The translations under genes and the position numbers were made by a program. Shown in pieces: positions 35,756 through 48,130 of a stretch of 64,000 nt of DNA. The first letter of the stretch is position 1; the number at the start of each line of letters is the position of its first letter. This DNA comes from Phyto melanocephala (Eukaryota; Arthropoda; Insecta; Diptera; Rhinophoridae), in the NCBI GenBank assembly GCA_941918925.1, contig OW799237.1, positions 107,230,515 through 107,294,514 on the forward strand, read 5' to 3'. The notes under the pieces were generated by a model that was given only the letters and a program-made list of their open reading frames with translations, was not told where the DNA came from and made no database searches.

Positions 35756-37336
35756 CGTTGAGGAAACGCCACCTACAGCCACGACAGAAGGCGATTTTAT
35801 CATCATAAACTACAGTAGACTAAATAAAATATAAATATAAAAAAAACAATTATTAATTATTCAAGCAAAATAATAGAGATAGATGTGTTTTAGAGAAGAC
35901 CTACACTTCTAAAAGGGAGTTACTAAGAACAAAAGGCGCAAAATTTTGTCTTTTTAATGTTCAATCTAAAAACACAAAAATAATTTTAGTTTTGTTCATA
36001 GTTTGAAAATTTAACTTTTGAAAATGTTGTGCCATTATTTCCTTCTTCAAGTTATAGGCATTGAAAGTTTAAATTACAGAAAAAAATCTCAAGTAATCGA
36101 TCAAATTTTCACTATAGCCACATAATTTACTTAAATTTATAAAAACTTCCATTTTAAGAAGTTAAACTATATTAATTTCTATAAACAAATTTATTTATTT
36201 ATTTTTTCATCTCCAAGATTCGAATATGCTGCTGCACGTCGCACCCGTTACATTTAATTCATTTACCATTTAAGCATGTTTATCGTCATTATAAAAAGTA
36301 ACATTTTAAACAACAATTTAAAGCTAATTTTTACATTTTACTTTCATTTAATTATAATGAGAAAAAAAAGCTTTATTTATGACATGATTTCGGTTTTTGT
36401 CGCTTGTTTTTTTAACAAATCACGACTTTTTCCACAAGCAAAAAAATTAATAAAATGAACTTACATCATTAATATTGTCATACAATTCGTTGTATGGTTT
36501 TTCTCTTTAACAAAATAAGAATCGTGCTTTATGTGTAACAAATTTTATGAAAAAGTATTTACTTTTGTACGAAAAGAATCGTGAGTTATATAATTTTTTA
36601 AAATTTAAATAAATAAAGTTTATGTACGAGAATTGATAGGTGTGTAACTCTTAGGTTTTAAAAGAAATTTAAACATTTTTATTTAACATTTTATTACTTT
36701 TGATTTATAAAAAAAAATGTTCGATGATCTTTGTTGTGATGTAAAAGCAGAGTCGAATTTTTCATAATCAGTGATAGTTATTACAAATGCAGAAAAACAT
36801 AAGTGTTTAGTTCAGAAACTGCCATGGGAGTTCTAACTAGTGCATTTCGGTTAATTCGGAAAACGTTTGTGACATTCCTTTAACATACTTATGCAGGCAC
36901 AAATTTTGTATGTAGTGTACCCAAGCGTGGTTTCAGAGGGGGAGGAAAAAATTATGTTTCAATATTTTGAAAAGTAAGTTTTGGCAGCCATTCAACAAAC
37001 AAGATATTGTAATGAAAACTTCCCACAAAAATACGTAATCCAGATCCACGCCTGTGTGTAGCAAATATAATTAAAGAGACATTTTTGACGACATTTATAA
37101 AACTGATGAAAAATCAAACAGTAAACAGCTGATTTTAATAAAAAAAATATACCATTTGAAAGGAATTTTTCTTCAGACGTACACAATTTCCATCTGATTT
37201 AAATTAGGTTTAGTAATAATAGCGCTTAAAGTTTCTTCACACATATGCGCAAAATATAAGTATGTGTGTAACAAAACACAAACATAAACATGTTGAATCA
37301 ACATTGTTGATACAAATGGTTTTTACAGAGTGTTTT
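35756..37336. other. No feature seen
   Basis: AT-rich sequence; three open stretches of about 60 codons show no domain. Confidence 0.35.
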
Positions 37337-38153
37337 TATACCCTTCACACAGTGAAAAAGGGTATATATAGGTTTGTCATTCCGTGTGAAATTTCTACAA
37401 TTTTCATTTCCGACCCCATAAAGTATATATTTTCTGAAAGCTTATGAATAGGGGAGTCGATTAAGCCCTGTCAGTCTGTCCGCCTGTCCGTCTGTCCGTG
37501 TGTATGTTGAAATCAACTTTTTGAAGCCCCCCGACATAGATTGGACCCGAGTAAGCTACTAAAATATCAGAAATATTCGGGAGTAGATCGGTATTGAAAA
37601 TCAGAAACATCGGTACATAAACAACTGAGATATGAGCAAAAACCCACGACCACCTCGATTTTTTTTCACAAAAACAACATTACAACAACATACATACATA
37701 CAAACGTGTATACTGGTTAGAGAAAACTTGGCATCGAATCCCAGCTGAGCCAAAAAAAAATTTTTTTTAATTTCTTAAAAATTTTTTTTTAAATTTTTTT
37801 TTTATTTTTTATTTAATATATTATTTATATTTTTATTATTTTTTTTTTTAATTTTTTTTTTTATTTTTTTTTGTTTTATATATAATAATTATAATTATAC
37901 ATAATAATTTTTTTTAAATTTTTTTTTAAATTTTTTTTTTTTAATTTTTTTTAAAATTTTTTTTTAATTTTTTTTTTTTTCGTTTTTTTTAACATACATA
38001 CGTGAATTTATAATTTTACAATCTGATGTTTTTATATATGTATGTACGTATTTCATATGGGATGAATGGTGACACAAACTACTGTTATTTCATGACTACA
38101 CGTTGTGAAGGGTATATAAGATTCGGCACGGCCGAATATAGCGCTCTTACTTG
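37337..38153 (+). mobile_element. mini-me / Helentron-associated element (best copy)
   Basis: TATACCCTTCACACAGTGAA, then CCGACCCCATAAAGTATATA, AAGCTTATGAATAGGGGAGT, a GTCAGTCTGTCCGCCTGTCC run and a T-rich tract. It ends GTGAAGGGTATATAAGATTC, GGCACGGCCGAATATAGCGC and TCTTACTTG. The terminal hairpin TTCGGC-ACG-GCCGAA is perfect, so this copy is probably the youngest here. Confidence 0.9.
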
Positions 38154-38211
38154 TTTGTGTATAGCCTAGTTCTATGTTGCAACTTTTGAAATATGTTAAG
38201 CAACCTAAGTT

Positions 38212-38465
38212 CAAAGACTATAGACTATAAAGATGTTGCACTGCCATACAAAGTTGTTCCGGTGTTAATTTCTATGTGGGATTTTTCATAAAGCCCAATT
38301 TTTGTTATACACATTGAGAGAATTCCAATATGTGAGAGTTAGAAAACAAAAAGAGAACAAGTTCTCAGCAAAAACAAATTATATGTGATGGACTGTTTAT
38401 GCATGTGTGTAAATATTACCAAGCGTGCTGCCCAGCAAACACGCAGATTAGTCTATAGTCTTTGC
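38212..38465. mobile_element. Small inverted-repeat insertion
   Basis: CAAAGACTATAGACTA (38214) and TAGTCTATAGTCTTTG (38448) are perfect 16-bp inverted ends around ~220 bp of non-coding sequence within the left arm of the larger element. Confidence 0.6.
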
Positions 38466-38789
38466 TTAGTTGTTTCACACGAAGAATTTGACATACAAAA
38501 ATAATTTTTATTAAATCGAGTAAACAGTAACAATTGACCATCTCTTGCTTTGAATTTCGTACCAAATGACTATTGTTCATATATTCATATGAAATAAAAT
38601 GTTGCTGGAATGTTGACAGAAACATTTCATAAGTTTTTACGTTCTAAACTGAGTACTAATTAGGCAACATTATTCCAAAAGCATTTCTTACGATTTTTTT
38701 CTGTATGGAGTCTGACAACAGTTAGCTGCTCAAGAAGCTAATTTCTTATATTAGCTTTTTGTGCATATCGGATAGGTCTGAGAATCGGT

Positions 38790-39252
38790 CAACATCTATT
38801 TTTTATAACCCTCAACGCCACCCCTTTTCTCACGCCCCCTCAGGTTGGCCAGACTGCTAAACCGATCTTCTTGTAATTTTCTCATAATATAACTAAGACT
38901 CTGATATGATTAAAAGGATAATTTTTCTTACCATGACTACTTTAACGCCTACTTTTTTTAATTATGTACTTGCATCGACATAGTTTTAACTATTTTTCTT
39001 TAATTGTACACAATTCATAGTCTAGCCAATGCAGAAATAAACATTTAAGAATCGGTCAACATCTATTTTTCATACTCCTGAATTTTAGTGGGTGACTTAC
39101 CCCAAGGGACAATTTATGCCTCACCTAAATAACGTAACGACTTCGATGAAATTTTAAACTAAGATAGATGCATACCGTAGAACACATATGGTTTACTTTT
39201 TTTTTTTAGTGTAAAAATTATTTCGTAGAACAACGTTTGCCGGGTCAGCTAG
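38790..39252 (+). mobile_element. Helitron H5 (3' end clear)
   Basis: It ends CGTAGAACAACGTTTGCCGG, then GTCAGCTAG followed by T, a Helitron CTAG terminus with an AACGTT hairpin. GAATCGGTCAACATCTATTT occurs twice (38770 and 39049), so it has an internal repeat. The 5' end is not identifiable. Confidence 0.65.
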
Positions 39253-39588
39253 TTTTTACTATAATTTTATATGAACATCAAAAATAAGAGCATTTAAAAA
39301 AAAGTTTGGAAAAAAAAAACATTTTTTTATTTGGATTGTTTTCAATGCAAACAATAGACTCATTTTGCTGCATTTGTTAATAATAAATTGTATATAAAAA
39401 TTTTAAGGGTTCATGTGCGTTGTATGATAAAAGTAAGTTTTACAACAAAAGCTTTATATGAAATGTTTCTATCAACATTCAAGCAACATTTTATTTTGTA
39501 TGAAATAATATAAGCAACAGTTATTTCGTACGAAAAAAGTGATGTTGCTCAACATATTTCACAAATTGAAACAGAGTACCGGGCTGGT

Positions 39589-42409
39589 ATTCTGTTTAGT
39601 ATTTCACGCGAATTGTTGTCAAATTCTATATAAAAAACAAAAACGGTTTAGTTACATTTACAACTAGAATAATTTGACCGCACAACATTCTAGTAAAAAT
39701 TAGTAGGAAACATAAATCTAACTCACGATGGGGTGAATAACTTCAAGAAAATATTATGTTACAGAATTACTTTATTAATTTTTAGTTTGGCTCTAGTTCA
39801 TTTTATTATTAAATTTCTAATCATTAAATGAAGAAATCAATTTTTATTTGTGATAATGAAAGAATATATTGGAAAAGTAAGTTTTAATCCCGACACCAGC
39901 CGAGTGGAATGCATTTTCGAAACCAGCTACGGTTTCATCATCAGCACTCTTTGATCGGAATGTCTTAGTGTTGGATGTAAATATCATCTATTTAACTCAC
40001 AAGTTTATACGAAATTTGATTTTGTGAATTAAACTTCACATACATATTCATATCTTTTTGCTGTAGTGAGTGAGAACGAAATTTACCAAACTTAAGCTTT
40101 TCCCCTTTTTGTTATTCTTGCTTTAAACCATCAGTCTGATGGTAAATGAAAGCTTTTTGTTGGTTGTGATCCTCACAACATTTTCAATCATACATGTTTT
40201 TTTGTTAAGTCAGTTATTCAACGGAGAATTAGTTTTGTTAGATTTCAATTTCATTATTTTACATTAATTTACATAGTATATTTAATTTACATTTGAATTC
40301 CTATTTTCATTTGTATAACTTACTTTGGGCTAATTTAGATTTAATTTTACAACTTTGGCAACATTGAAATTATGAACAAGTCGCACTCTGTAGCATATCT
40401 TGTTTTGTTTTTAAAGCAGTTATTTCTAGTATTGACAATGCTTAGAAAATTCTCCATACTTTACGCTGGGTCTTCAAGTAGCAATTTTAATAGCTAAGCA
40501 TTAGCAAAAACTTTGACAGAATAACGGCACTTTATTGGTAAAGTATTTCTATTTTCAGTGGATGGAGAATACGACACAAGTAATTTATAAATAGAAATTA
40601 ATAGTTTTGTTTCAGCTTTTATATTTTTTTGGAATATCCCACTCTGAATTATTATGAAGTGAAATTATTGGCAAGCGCTTATTTCACCTCTACCACGTGC
40701 AACTTCATAACTTTCCCTTACGTGCTATGGGAAAAGGGAACAGTAGGTAAAAATGGATTTAATATTAAAATAAAGGTTTCTGATTTTTTATGCTGATTAA
40801 ATAATGAGCGGTATTGTATCGCTTTCGTATGCAAATAGATGTAACATTTCGATGTACGCATAAGGTAAGGGGATGTAGTCTACACTTCTTACAAAACACC
40901 AAAATGCTTTTGTTTGTTTGCAAATGATTGTTTATATCTCTTATTTAAAGAGCAAATAAATTTATTTCAGAAAACTTTAAATAGAAAATAAATAATAAAC
41001 AATACGTGGCCATACGTGAACTGAACCACATGTTGTAAAGGAAGCAATACAAAAACTTAGTTGAGACCATCAAATTGGTGTTTGCTCACTGAGTATTTTC
41101 TAATGTAAAACTTTCTTTTAAAACGAAATTATTTTCATATCATATGATGCCATTAAAAATAGGGTTAAACTTTACTCTACACTTATGACTGTGTGTTGTT
41201 ACTTAAACATAATTTCTTTTTAATAATTTTCGCTTTTTTTTTTAATAAAAAAAAGTGAATTAAAGCTCTGCTGAAAACAAATTATTTTATAGTATTGACA
41301 TAACCGTAGCTAGATAATTATTCTCAGGGGGTCTAAAGTCACCTTGTTAAAAACGTTACAAGCAAAATAAAAATCTTGCATAATCTTGTATTAAAAAAAT
41401 TAAAAATTTTCTGCTAGAAATGATCTGGGAGGGGTATTAATATGGCTTACCTACGCCTGTGCGTATTTAGCAAAAAATAAATAAATATTATGAAGTTTTA
41501 AAATATGTTAACAATTCAAGCATAACAGTTTTCATTTCTAAAAATGGTTGCTAGTTTATTTTATTTTCTTTGAGTTTATTTAATTTTATTATTTATCTGT
41601 ACATTAACTTGTATAATAAAACCGTTTAATGGTGAAAAACTCAAAGAAAATGAACAACAACAAAATTGTTTGAAACGAAAACGAAAGCAAATCGTAACAA
41701 TTTCTCTGTGCTTAAAAATAGTTTGATATCTTGTACAGCTCTTTGTTACAGGTTTTTTATTGTTGTTACCGTTGTTGTTTTTTTTTTTGCTTAAAACACG
41801 ACTGGTAGTGAATGGCAAGAAAACGTACACACAACATGATGCTTGTATTTGTATTTATGTATTACGTTTTAAAAGCAATCATTTTAATATTAAAGTGTTT
41901 TTTTTTTTGGGAATTGTTTGTTTTTTTCTCTTGAACTGTTTAAAATAGTTTTATGCATATGACGAAAAGTAAATTTTTTATATAAATATTTATATATTTT
42001 ATTTCACTTCATTATATTAAAAAATGCGGAAAATATTTGTTTAATCAATAAAACGTTAAAACGTAAATGAACAAGAAACAAAATTTATACATTTTTGCAA
42101 CAAATTTTCCTGAGAAAAACGTTCAAGTGTTTTATGAGTTTCGTTTAGCAACTCAATTTGCTAGATAATTAATTTTTATTGAGGCAGAATTTATTACGTA
42201 CAAGAAATAATCGTATGTGCGGATATGGCATATCCTTTTTGTCTTTTACTTATCACGAATTTATTTTGTAATTTCCTTTTATTATTTTATTTATTTAAGT
42301 CTATGGATTCTAGAGCCGTACATACAAATTGCTTAATACAAAAAAAAAAACAAAATTATTTTACATTTTCCAATATTGACACTTAATGAAAAATCTATAT
42401 GTTTATAAA
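39589..42409. other. No gene seen
   Basis: AT-rich sequence containing only the shared 70-bp repeat at 39894-39966. Short open stretches at 41576 and 41760 follow poly-T runs and are not supported. Confidence 0.35.
39894..39966 (+). repeat. Dispersed ~70-bp repeat (partner at 51279)
   Basis: AGCCGAGTGGAATGCATTTT, CGAAACCAGCTACG and TTTCATCATCAGCACTCTTT recur in inverted orientation at 51279-51346 with few differences. Nature unknown. Confidence 0.7.
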
Positions 42410-43378
42410 GTTCATTAAACTCGGTACAAATCCCTTAAAATGGATCGAAGTTGGCATAGTTCGCTCTGAAAACTTTGACTGATAGCGGACAAAAATAACG
42501 TGTAGAACGAGATGGTATATTAAAAATTATATTCGCTATTAGGAAATCAGAGCATATACATCAGAGCATATACAAATTTAGAACAAACGTAACATTTAGC
42601 ATTGTTCTTCGACGTTTTAAAGTTGGCAGCTTTACAAGTGCAAGTCTACTAGTATAAGGCAGCAGGTTTAACCAAGTACACTGTAAGCCACAAAGACAAA
42701 CTAACAGGAACGGTTTTTCCACAGATTCAATGCTATTGATGTGAACATTATACTTAAGTTAGATTCCAAATTATTGAACCATACTCAGGAATAGGCCTGA
42801 CAAGAGAAATATACAATTCTATTGTTATATATGGATCTACAAACTCTTTCGCCCAACGTTTTATGAATCCAAGGACTGCACGTGCTTTATTAACAGTCCA
42901 ATAAGATTTTAAGATCGGAGACGGGTTCTAGTCTATTTTACGTATAGCCATTCAAAACATAATTCACGTTAATATAACATCTACGAAAGAAACCCATATA
43001 TTTGCATTTTTTTGGGTTCAGCTCCATTAAGTTTACACCATAAATGAAAAGCTTCTACGTCCTTTTAGAAGAGAATGCGATCAGCGAAATTATTATAACT
43101 TAGGAATATTTGTACGTCGTCAGCATACATTATAACATTTTAGAATTTAATAGTTTTAACAGCGATGGACCAAAATGACTTCCCTGCGGAACACCAGAAA
43201 CAACAGCTATTGGTTAAGAGATAACGTTTTTTAAATGAACATTTTGTCTTCTGTTTGTCAAGTACGAATAAATCCACATAAGAGAGTTCTGTGTAAATCC
43301 CATTAGATCAGTTTTCTTCTGGTTAGAAGTTTAGAAGTTTGTTAGAAGTTAGAAGTTTATGGTTGACTTTATCAAATA
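42410..43378 (-). pseudogene. jockey-like non-LTR reverse transcriptase remnant
   Basis: Minus-strand fragments follow jockey-clade RT order: FDKVNHKLL, LMGFTQNSLMWIYSYLTNRR, then VVSGVPQGSHFGPSLLKLL. Next comes MYADDVQIFLSYNNFADRIL, an intact YADD active-site box near 43115-43130, and then VNLMELNPKKCKYM. Many stops and shifts follow. A local TTAGAAGTT micro-repeat (43320-43360) breaks the region near KLL. Helitron H3 cuts its 5' side at 43379. Confidence 0.8.
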
Positions 43379-44195
43379 CTAGCTAATACCCGGTGTGCTT
43401 CGCCACCCCCATCGTAATGAAATAAAAATTTTATAGTTCAAAAATATATTTATTTTGCAAGTGCCACGCCTACTTTTACTAAATCAACCATTTCTTATCA
43501 AAATAGTCATATAGATGTCAAAGCTTCTCGTGCAAAATTTGGGTACACTAACTGTTATCGCTTCCCAGATATACGAATTTTTGTATTTAATTCATTGACA
43601 GGTGCCACGCCCACTACTACTAAAGCCTCCATTTCTTATCAAAATAGTCATATAGATGCCAAAGCTTCTAGTGCAAAATTTTGGTACTCTAACTGTTATC
43701 GCTTCCCGAATATACGAATTTTAGTATTCAATTGCTATGAGAGCTGCCGCGCCCACTATTTCTAATGTACCCATTTTTTCCACAAGTGTATATTTGGGTG
43801 TCAAAGTTGCTCTTGCAAAATTTTAGTACTCTAGTCGATATCGTTTTCCAAATATACGAAATTTAGTATTTAATTCATGTGGCTACGCTTACTATTGAAA
43901 GTCCGCCCATTTTTTACCCAAACGTTCGTGTGGATGTCAAAGTTTACCGTACTTAATTTGAAGACTCTAGCTGCATTAACTTTCGTGATATATAATATTA
44001 AATACTTATTCTTTAATAGGGCGTGGCACCCCGCCCACTTACAATTTCAAACCAAATTATAGCCTATATTTCCTTCCAGACATACAGAAAGATTCTGTGA
44101 AAATTTCAAGGAAATCGGTCCAGTCGTTTAACCGTCTATAAAGCACAAACAAACATATAAATATACAAACACACATTGATTTTTATATATATAGA
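43379..44195 (-). mobile_element. Non-autonomous Helitron H3
   Basis: On the minus strand it opens A|TCTATATATATAAAAATCAA and TGTGTGTTTGT. It carries three ~115-bp modules with GCCACGCCC/GCCGCGCCC blocks, and ends GGTGGCGAAGCACACCGGGT, then ATTAGCTAG|T. The 5' TC, 3' hairpin, CTAG end and A/T insertion point are all present. Confidence 0.85.
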
Positions 44196-44221
44196 TTTGA
44201 TATGATATTTTTTATATATTA

Positions 44222-44945
44222 CTAGCCAAACCCGGCGAGCGTTGCTACGCCCCTTAATGAATCAATTTGCATTCTGAATTTTTATTGAATATCAAGTGCA
44301 AAAACCTAAAAACTATAATTTTTTTTATGTGCGTGGCACTGCCCACTTTTCTAAATACGAAACTGTATAGTTATGACAACTCAATATGTGTGCAAAGTTT
44401 CAGAAAAATTGGTCCAGTGCAAGTACCCCAAAATGATACCTATTTTTTAATGGGCGTGGCACTGCCCACTTTTCTAATGACGAAAGTGTAAAGTCATGAC
44501 AGCTCAGTATTTTCGCAAAGTTTCAGAAAATTCGGTCCAGTGCAAGTAGCTAAAACTGATAACTAATTTTTTATGGGCGTAGCCCCGCCCACTTTTTCAA
44601 TCACGAAATTATAAAGTCATGACAGCTCAATATGTGTGCAAAGTTTCAGAAAAATCGGTCCAGTGCAAGTGCCTCAAAATTAAAACTTTTTTAGGGGCGT
44701 GGCCCCGCCCACTTTTCTGTGTGCAAAGTTTCAAAAAAATCGGTCAAGTCCAAGTAGCTAAAACTGATAACTAATTTTTTATGGGCGTGGCTCCGCCCAC
44801 TTTTTTTCACCCATAAACACTCCCTGGTATGTGTACAACAACTTACCCAAGTTTGAGCCCGATCGGTTTTACAGTTTCGGAGTCTATAGCTAACACACAC
44901 ACACACACACACACGCACACAGAGTTTCACTTTTATATATATAGA
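44222..44945 (-). mobile_element. Non-autonomous Helitron H4
   Basis: On the minus strand it starts A|TCTATATATATAAAAGTGAA, then a (GT)n and TTAGCTATAGACTCCGAAAC. It carries about five GGGCGTGGCxCCGCCCACTT modules and ends GGGGCGTAGCAACGCTCGCC, then GGGTTTGGCTAG|T. It lies 26 bases from H3 in the same orientation and is the same type as H2. Confidence 0.9.
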
Positions 44946-46749
44946 TATATTAAGGTTCTCAGAGTTATTATTATTCTTAACCTGTGTGTGTGTGTGTTTT
45001 TTTTTTGTAGAAACTGAACTAAAAAATTGCGCAATAAAATGCGAATTTAATTAAAAAAAATATTTTTTTTTGTCTATTTTTTATGAAAATTTCAAAAGAC
45101 AATTTATTGAGTGTGATGATTAACGTGTTGCATTTGAGTTTATTATTAAAAACGTTTGTATTCGTCTTTAACAACTTCTTAACTGCCAATTTTTAAGTTG
45201 TAGCTTATTGAGGCTTAAAGTTAACACAAACGATTTTTGTTTAATTTCCCAATTGAAATTATAAAAAAAATGCAATTTTCCTTCATTAAAGTTTATTTCT
45301 GTACAAATCATGTTGTGTTTATTTTATAAATTTGTTTAGTTGTTTGTGTTTAAAGAAATTATCGTTAAAAAAGCCTTGAAAATATTTGCGGTTTTGTGAG
45401 GTTTTTGTTGTTGTTTGTTGTCATAATTTAATATGATTCGTTTGTGTGTTTCTAAAGAAATGCGTGTGAAGAAGATATTTGTTTTAAAGTCAAAACAGCA
45501 TAAAGTATTATTTTTAAAGTTTGGTTCATTAAAGGTTGTATTCGTACAAAAAAAAAAAAAAACATTATCTGACGACATAATTTATTCATCTCTATAGATA
45601 TTGAAAAAGATGTTTGTTTTTTTTTGTATTTTTCCTAAATTTTAGTTTGTTTAGGTTGCAGGTAAAAGCGAAAGATAAAAAGAAAATTTTATACAAAAAG
45701 TAAATGATTGATTATACACACATGTTTCTTTTAAAATCTTTTTCTTTTCGCATTAATTATTCAACTTGTATTGCATCATTAAATATGTTTATTTGTTGTT
45801 ATTTTCTGCTTTCATTATGCACTTAAGTATGTGTAAAACATTTCCTAAAAATGTTAATTTTTATTCATTATTTAAATCTTTAGTTTTCTATTGTACCTTT
45901 AGGGCTGGCTGTCTACAAAATTTCAATGTTACATAAAGTTAAAAAAAAACAAAAAGAAAATTGGTATAGTGTTATTAAATTGTTTTGTCTTAATTATTTA
46001 TAAATCTGTTTGAATTAAAATTTCGACTTCCTATTTTTAATATTTATTTCCACTCTTTTTATGCTAAATTGTGATGCTATTTTAGTCCATTGTTGTTTCA
46101 TCTTGTTTTGTTTTTTTTGTTGGTTTGCTTGTTTATACTCTAATTTACATAAAACGTTTCTATTGTTCGTGAACTTTAACCTAACATTCGTTAATATATT
46201 TATGCATGTTTGAATGTTTGAATGTATGTGTGTATTTGTTTAATGGTTTGTTGGTTTCTTAGTTAATTTTTGGGTTTAGATTTATGTTGCAAATTTTAAT
46301 TTTTATTATTGTCTTCCATATGTTACACAGCTGTTGATATATTAGCACATACGTTATGGTACCTACATACATATACATACATACATATGTATGTATGTTT
46401 GCAGTTGTAATTTATTGTTGTTATTAACACTTTCACGCTTCTGTTAAGGTTGTTTAATTATATGAATATTACAACAATTTGTTAGTGTTGTTTTTAGTTT
46501 CATATGAGCTAATTTCAATCTAAACAAAAGTTGTTTGAATATCTAACTTCCATAATATGGAAATATTATTTTAATATTGTTATTAAAATTTTATTATCTG
46601 ATCTGAATTGTGTGCAAAAAGTTTAAAATTTTAAATTAATATTCAAATTGGAAATTAAGAAAACGACTGAAACATTTTAAAATTAAATAAAATTTCAAAT
46701 ATTTAAGTTCTATAGATAAAATATGCGATATTTTTTTCATAAAAAAATT
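44946..46749. other. No gene seen
   Basis: AT-rich sequence with GT and T runs and a CATA/TATG microsatellite palindrome at 46365-46400. Confidence 0.35.
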
Positions 46750-48130
46750 TCGAAATTAATTTCGAATTTTCGAACATTGAAAAATTCCATTTTTTGTTAC
46801 TTTTATTTAGGGATGTAGGGGAAAATTTTGAAAACACATATATGTTGTTAAGAAAATCTCATTTCGAATTTCGAAAATCAATAAAATTTCCAGAAAATCA
46901 AAATGTTCGTAATGTAATATTTTTAAAACATCACAAGAAGATTGTTTGCAACAAAAATATTTTCGCACATTAAAATATATCAGATTTTTAACACTAATTT
47001 ATAATTTAATTTCGAATTTTCGAGCAATGGAAGATTATTTATTTTTAAATTTTATTTAGGAATGTAATAATAAACTTTGAAAATACATACATATATGTTG
47101 TTAACAAGTTCACAGTTTGAATGACGAAAATTAATAAAAATTTCTTGAAATTCGAAATGTTAGTATAAAATTTAGTGTTCGAATTTTGAAAATCATTAAA
47201 ATTTTCAGTAAATCGAAATATTTGTCTCATACTGTTGTAAAGAACTTGTTTGCAATAAAAAATATTTTCGAACATTAAAAACCAACAGATTATTACTTTA
47301 ATTATTAACTTAATTTCGAATTTTCGAACAACAATGAAAAATACTGTCTTTCTAACTTTTATTTAGGAATGTAGACAAAAAATTTGAAAATTCAAATATT
47401 ATGTTAAAAAATTCTTAGTTCGAATTTCGAAAAATAATAAAATTCCCTGAAAATCAAATTATTAGTCATGTATTATTGTTATTAAGCTATCAGACAAAAA
47501 TTGTTTAAAAAGATAAAAAATGTACAATTTTTAACTCTAATTTAAAATTGAATTTCGAATTTTCGAACATTGAACAGTTATAGATTTTTTATATATATTT
47601 TGTAATGTCAAAGAAAAGCTTTGAAAATCAAATATTTTGTTAAAAAAATTGCTGTTCGAATTTCGAAAATCTGTAAAGTTTCCTTTAAATCGAAATGTTA
47701 GTCATGTATAATTAGTACTAAGACAATAACTACAATATGCTTGGAACCAATTTTTTTTTTTTTTGAAAACTAAAAAAAATAAATTTTTAACTTTAATTTC
47801 GAAATATATCGGAAAATCCTAGAAACAAAAATTTTTTGATTTAAAATTCAAACTTCGAATATCGAAAATCAATGAAATTTTTTAAAAGATAAAGATTTTT
47901 GTCAAATATTTTTATTCTTAAGACAGCAGATATCATCTGTTTGGAATGAAAAGTCTAATTTAATTTCGATTTTTTTTTAAATTCGAACACGAATTTTCTT
48001 TTATTTTAGGTTAAGTTATTTTATTTGAAAGAAATATAAACTTTCAATCTTTAAGGTTTATAAAAAATGATATGTGACTTCACGAAGTTTTTAAAAATTT
48101 TAAGTTCGAATTCACCAAAAATCATTTCTT
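46750..48130. repeat. Complex tandem repeat, unit ~240-300 bp, about six decayed units
   Basis: AATTTCGAATTTTCGAACAT starts units near 46758, 47008, 47312, 47551, 47795 and 47961. Each unit then has a TTTATTTAGGAATGTA block, a GTTCGAATTTCGAAAATCA block and an AAATCGAAATGTTAGTC block. The many TTCGAA palindromes stand out. Units have diverged strongly. Confidence 0.75.

Larger units (their letters stand above)
38163..39588. mobile_element. Large inverted-repeat element with nested insertions
   Basis: Outer arms at 38163-38209 and 39543-39588 share AGCC..GT.CT and GAAATATGTT-AGCAAC. Inner arms at 38555-38633 and 39453-39540 share AAATAAAATGTTGCT, then GAATGTTGA and AGAAACATTTCATA. The left arm is split by ~345 bp that includes a smaller palindrome. 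A Helitron occupies the middle. Pairing is ~75-80 percent by eye. Confidence 0.6.

Noticed and set aside
44691..44930. ORFs spanning Helitron modules and the (CA)n run, and similar ones at 15688, 16166 and 44267
   Set aside because: They translate non-coding Helitron modules and microsatellites.
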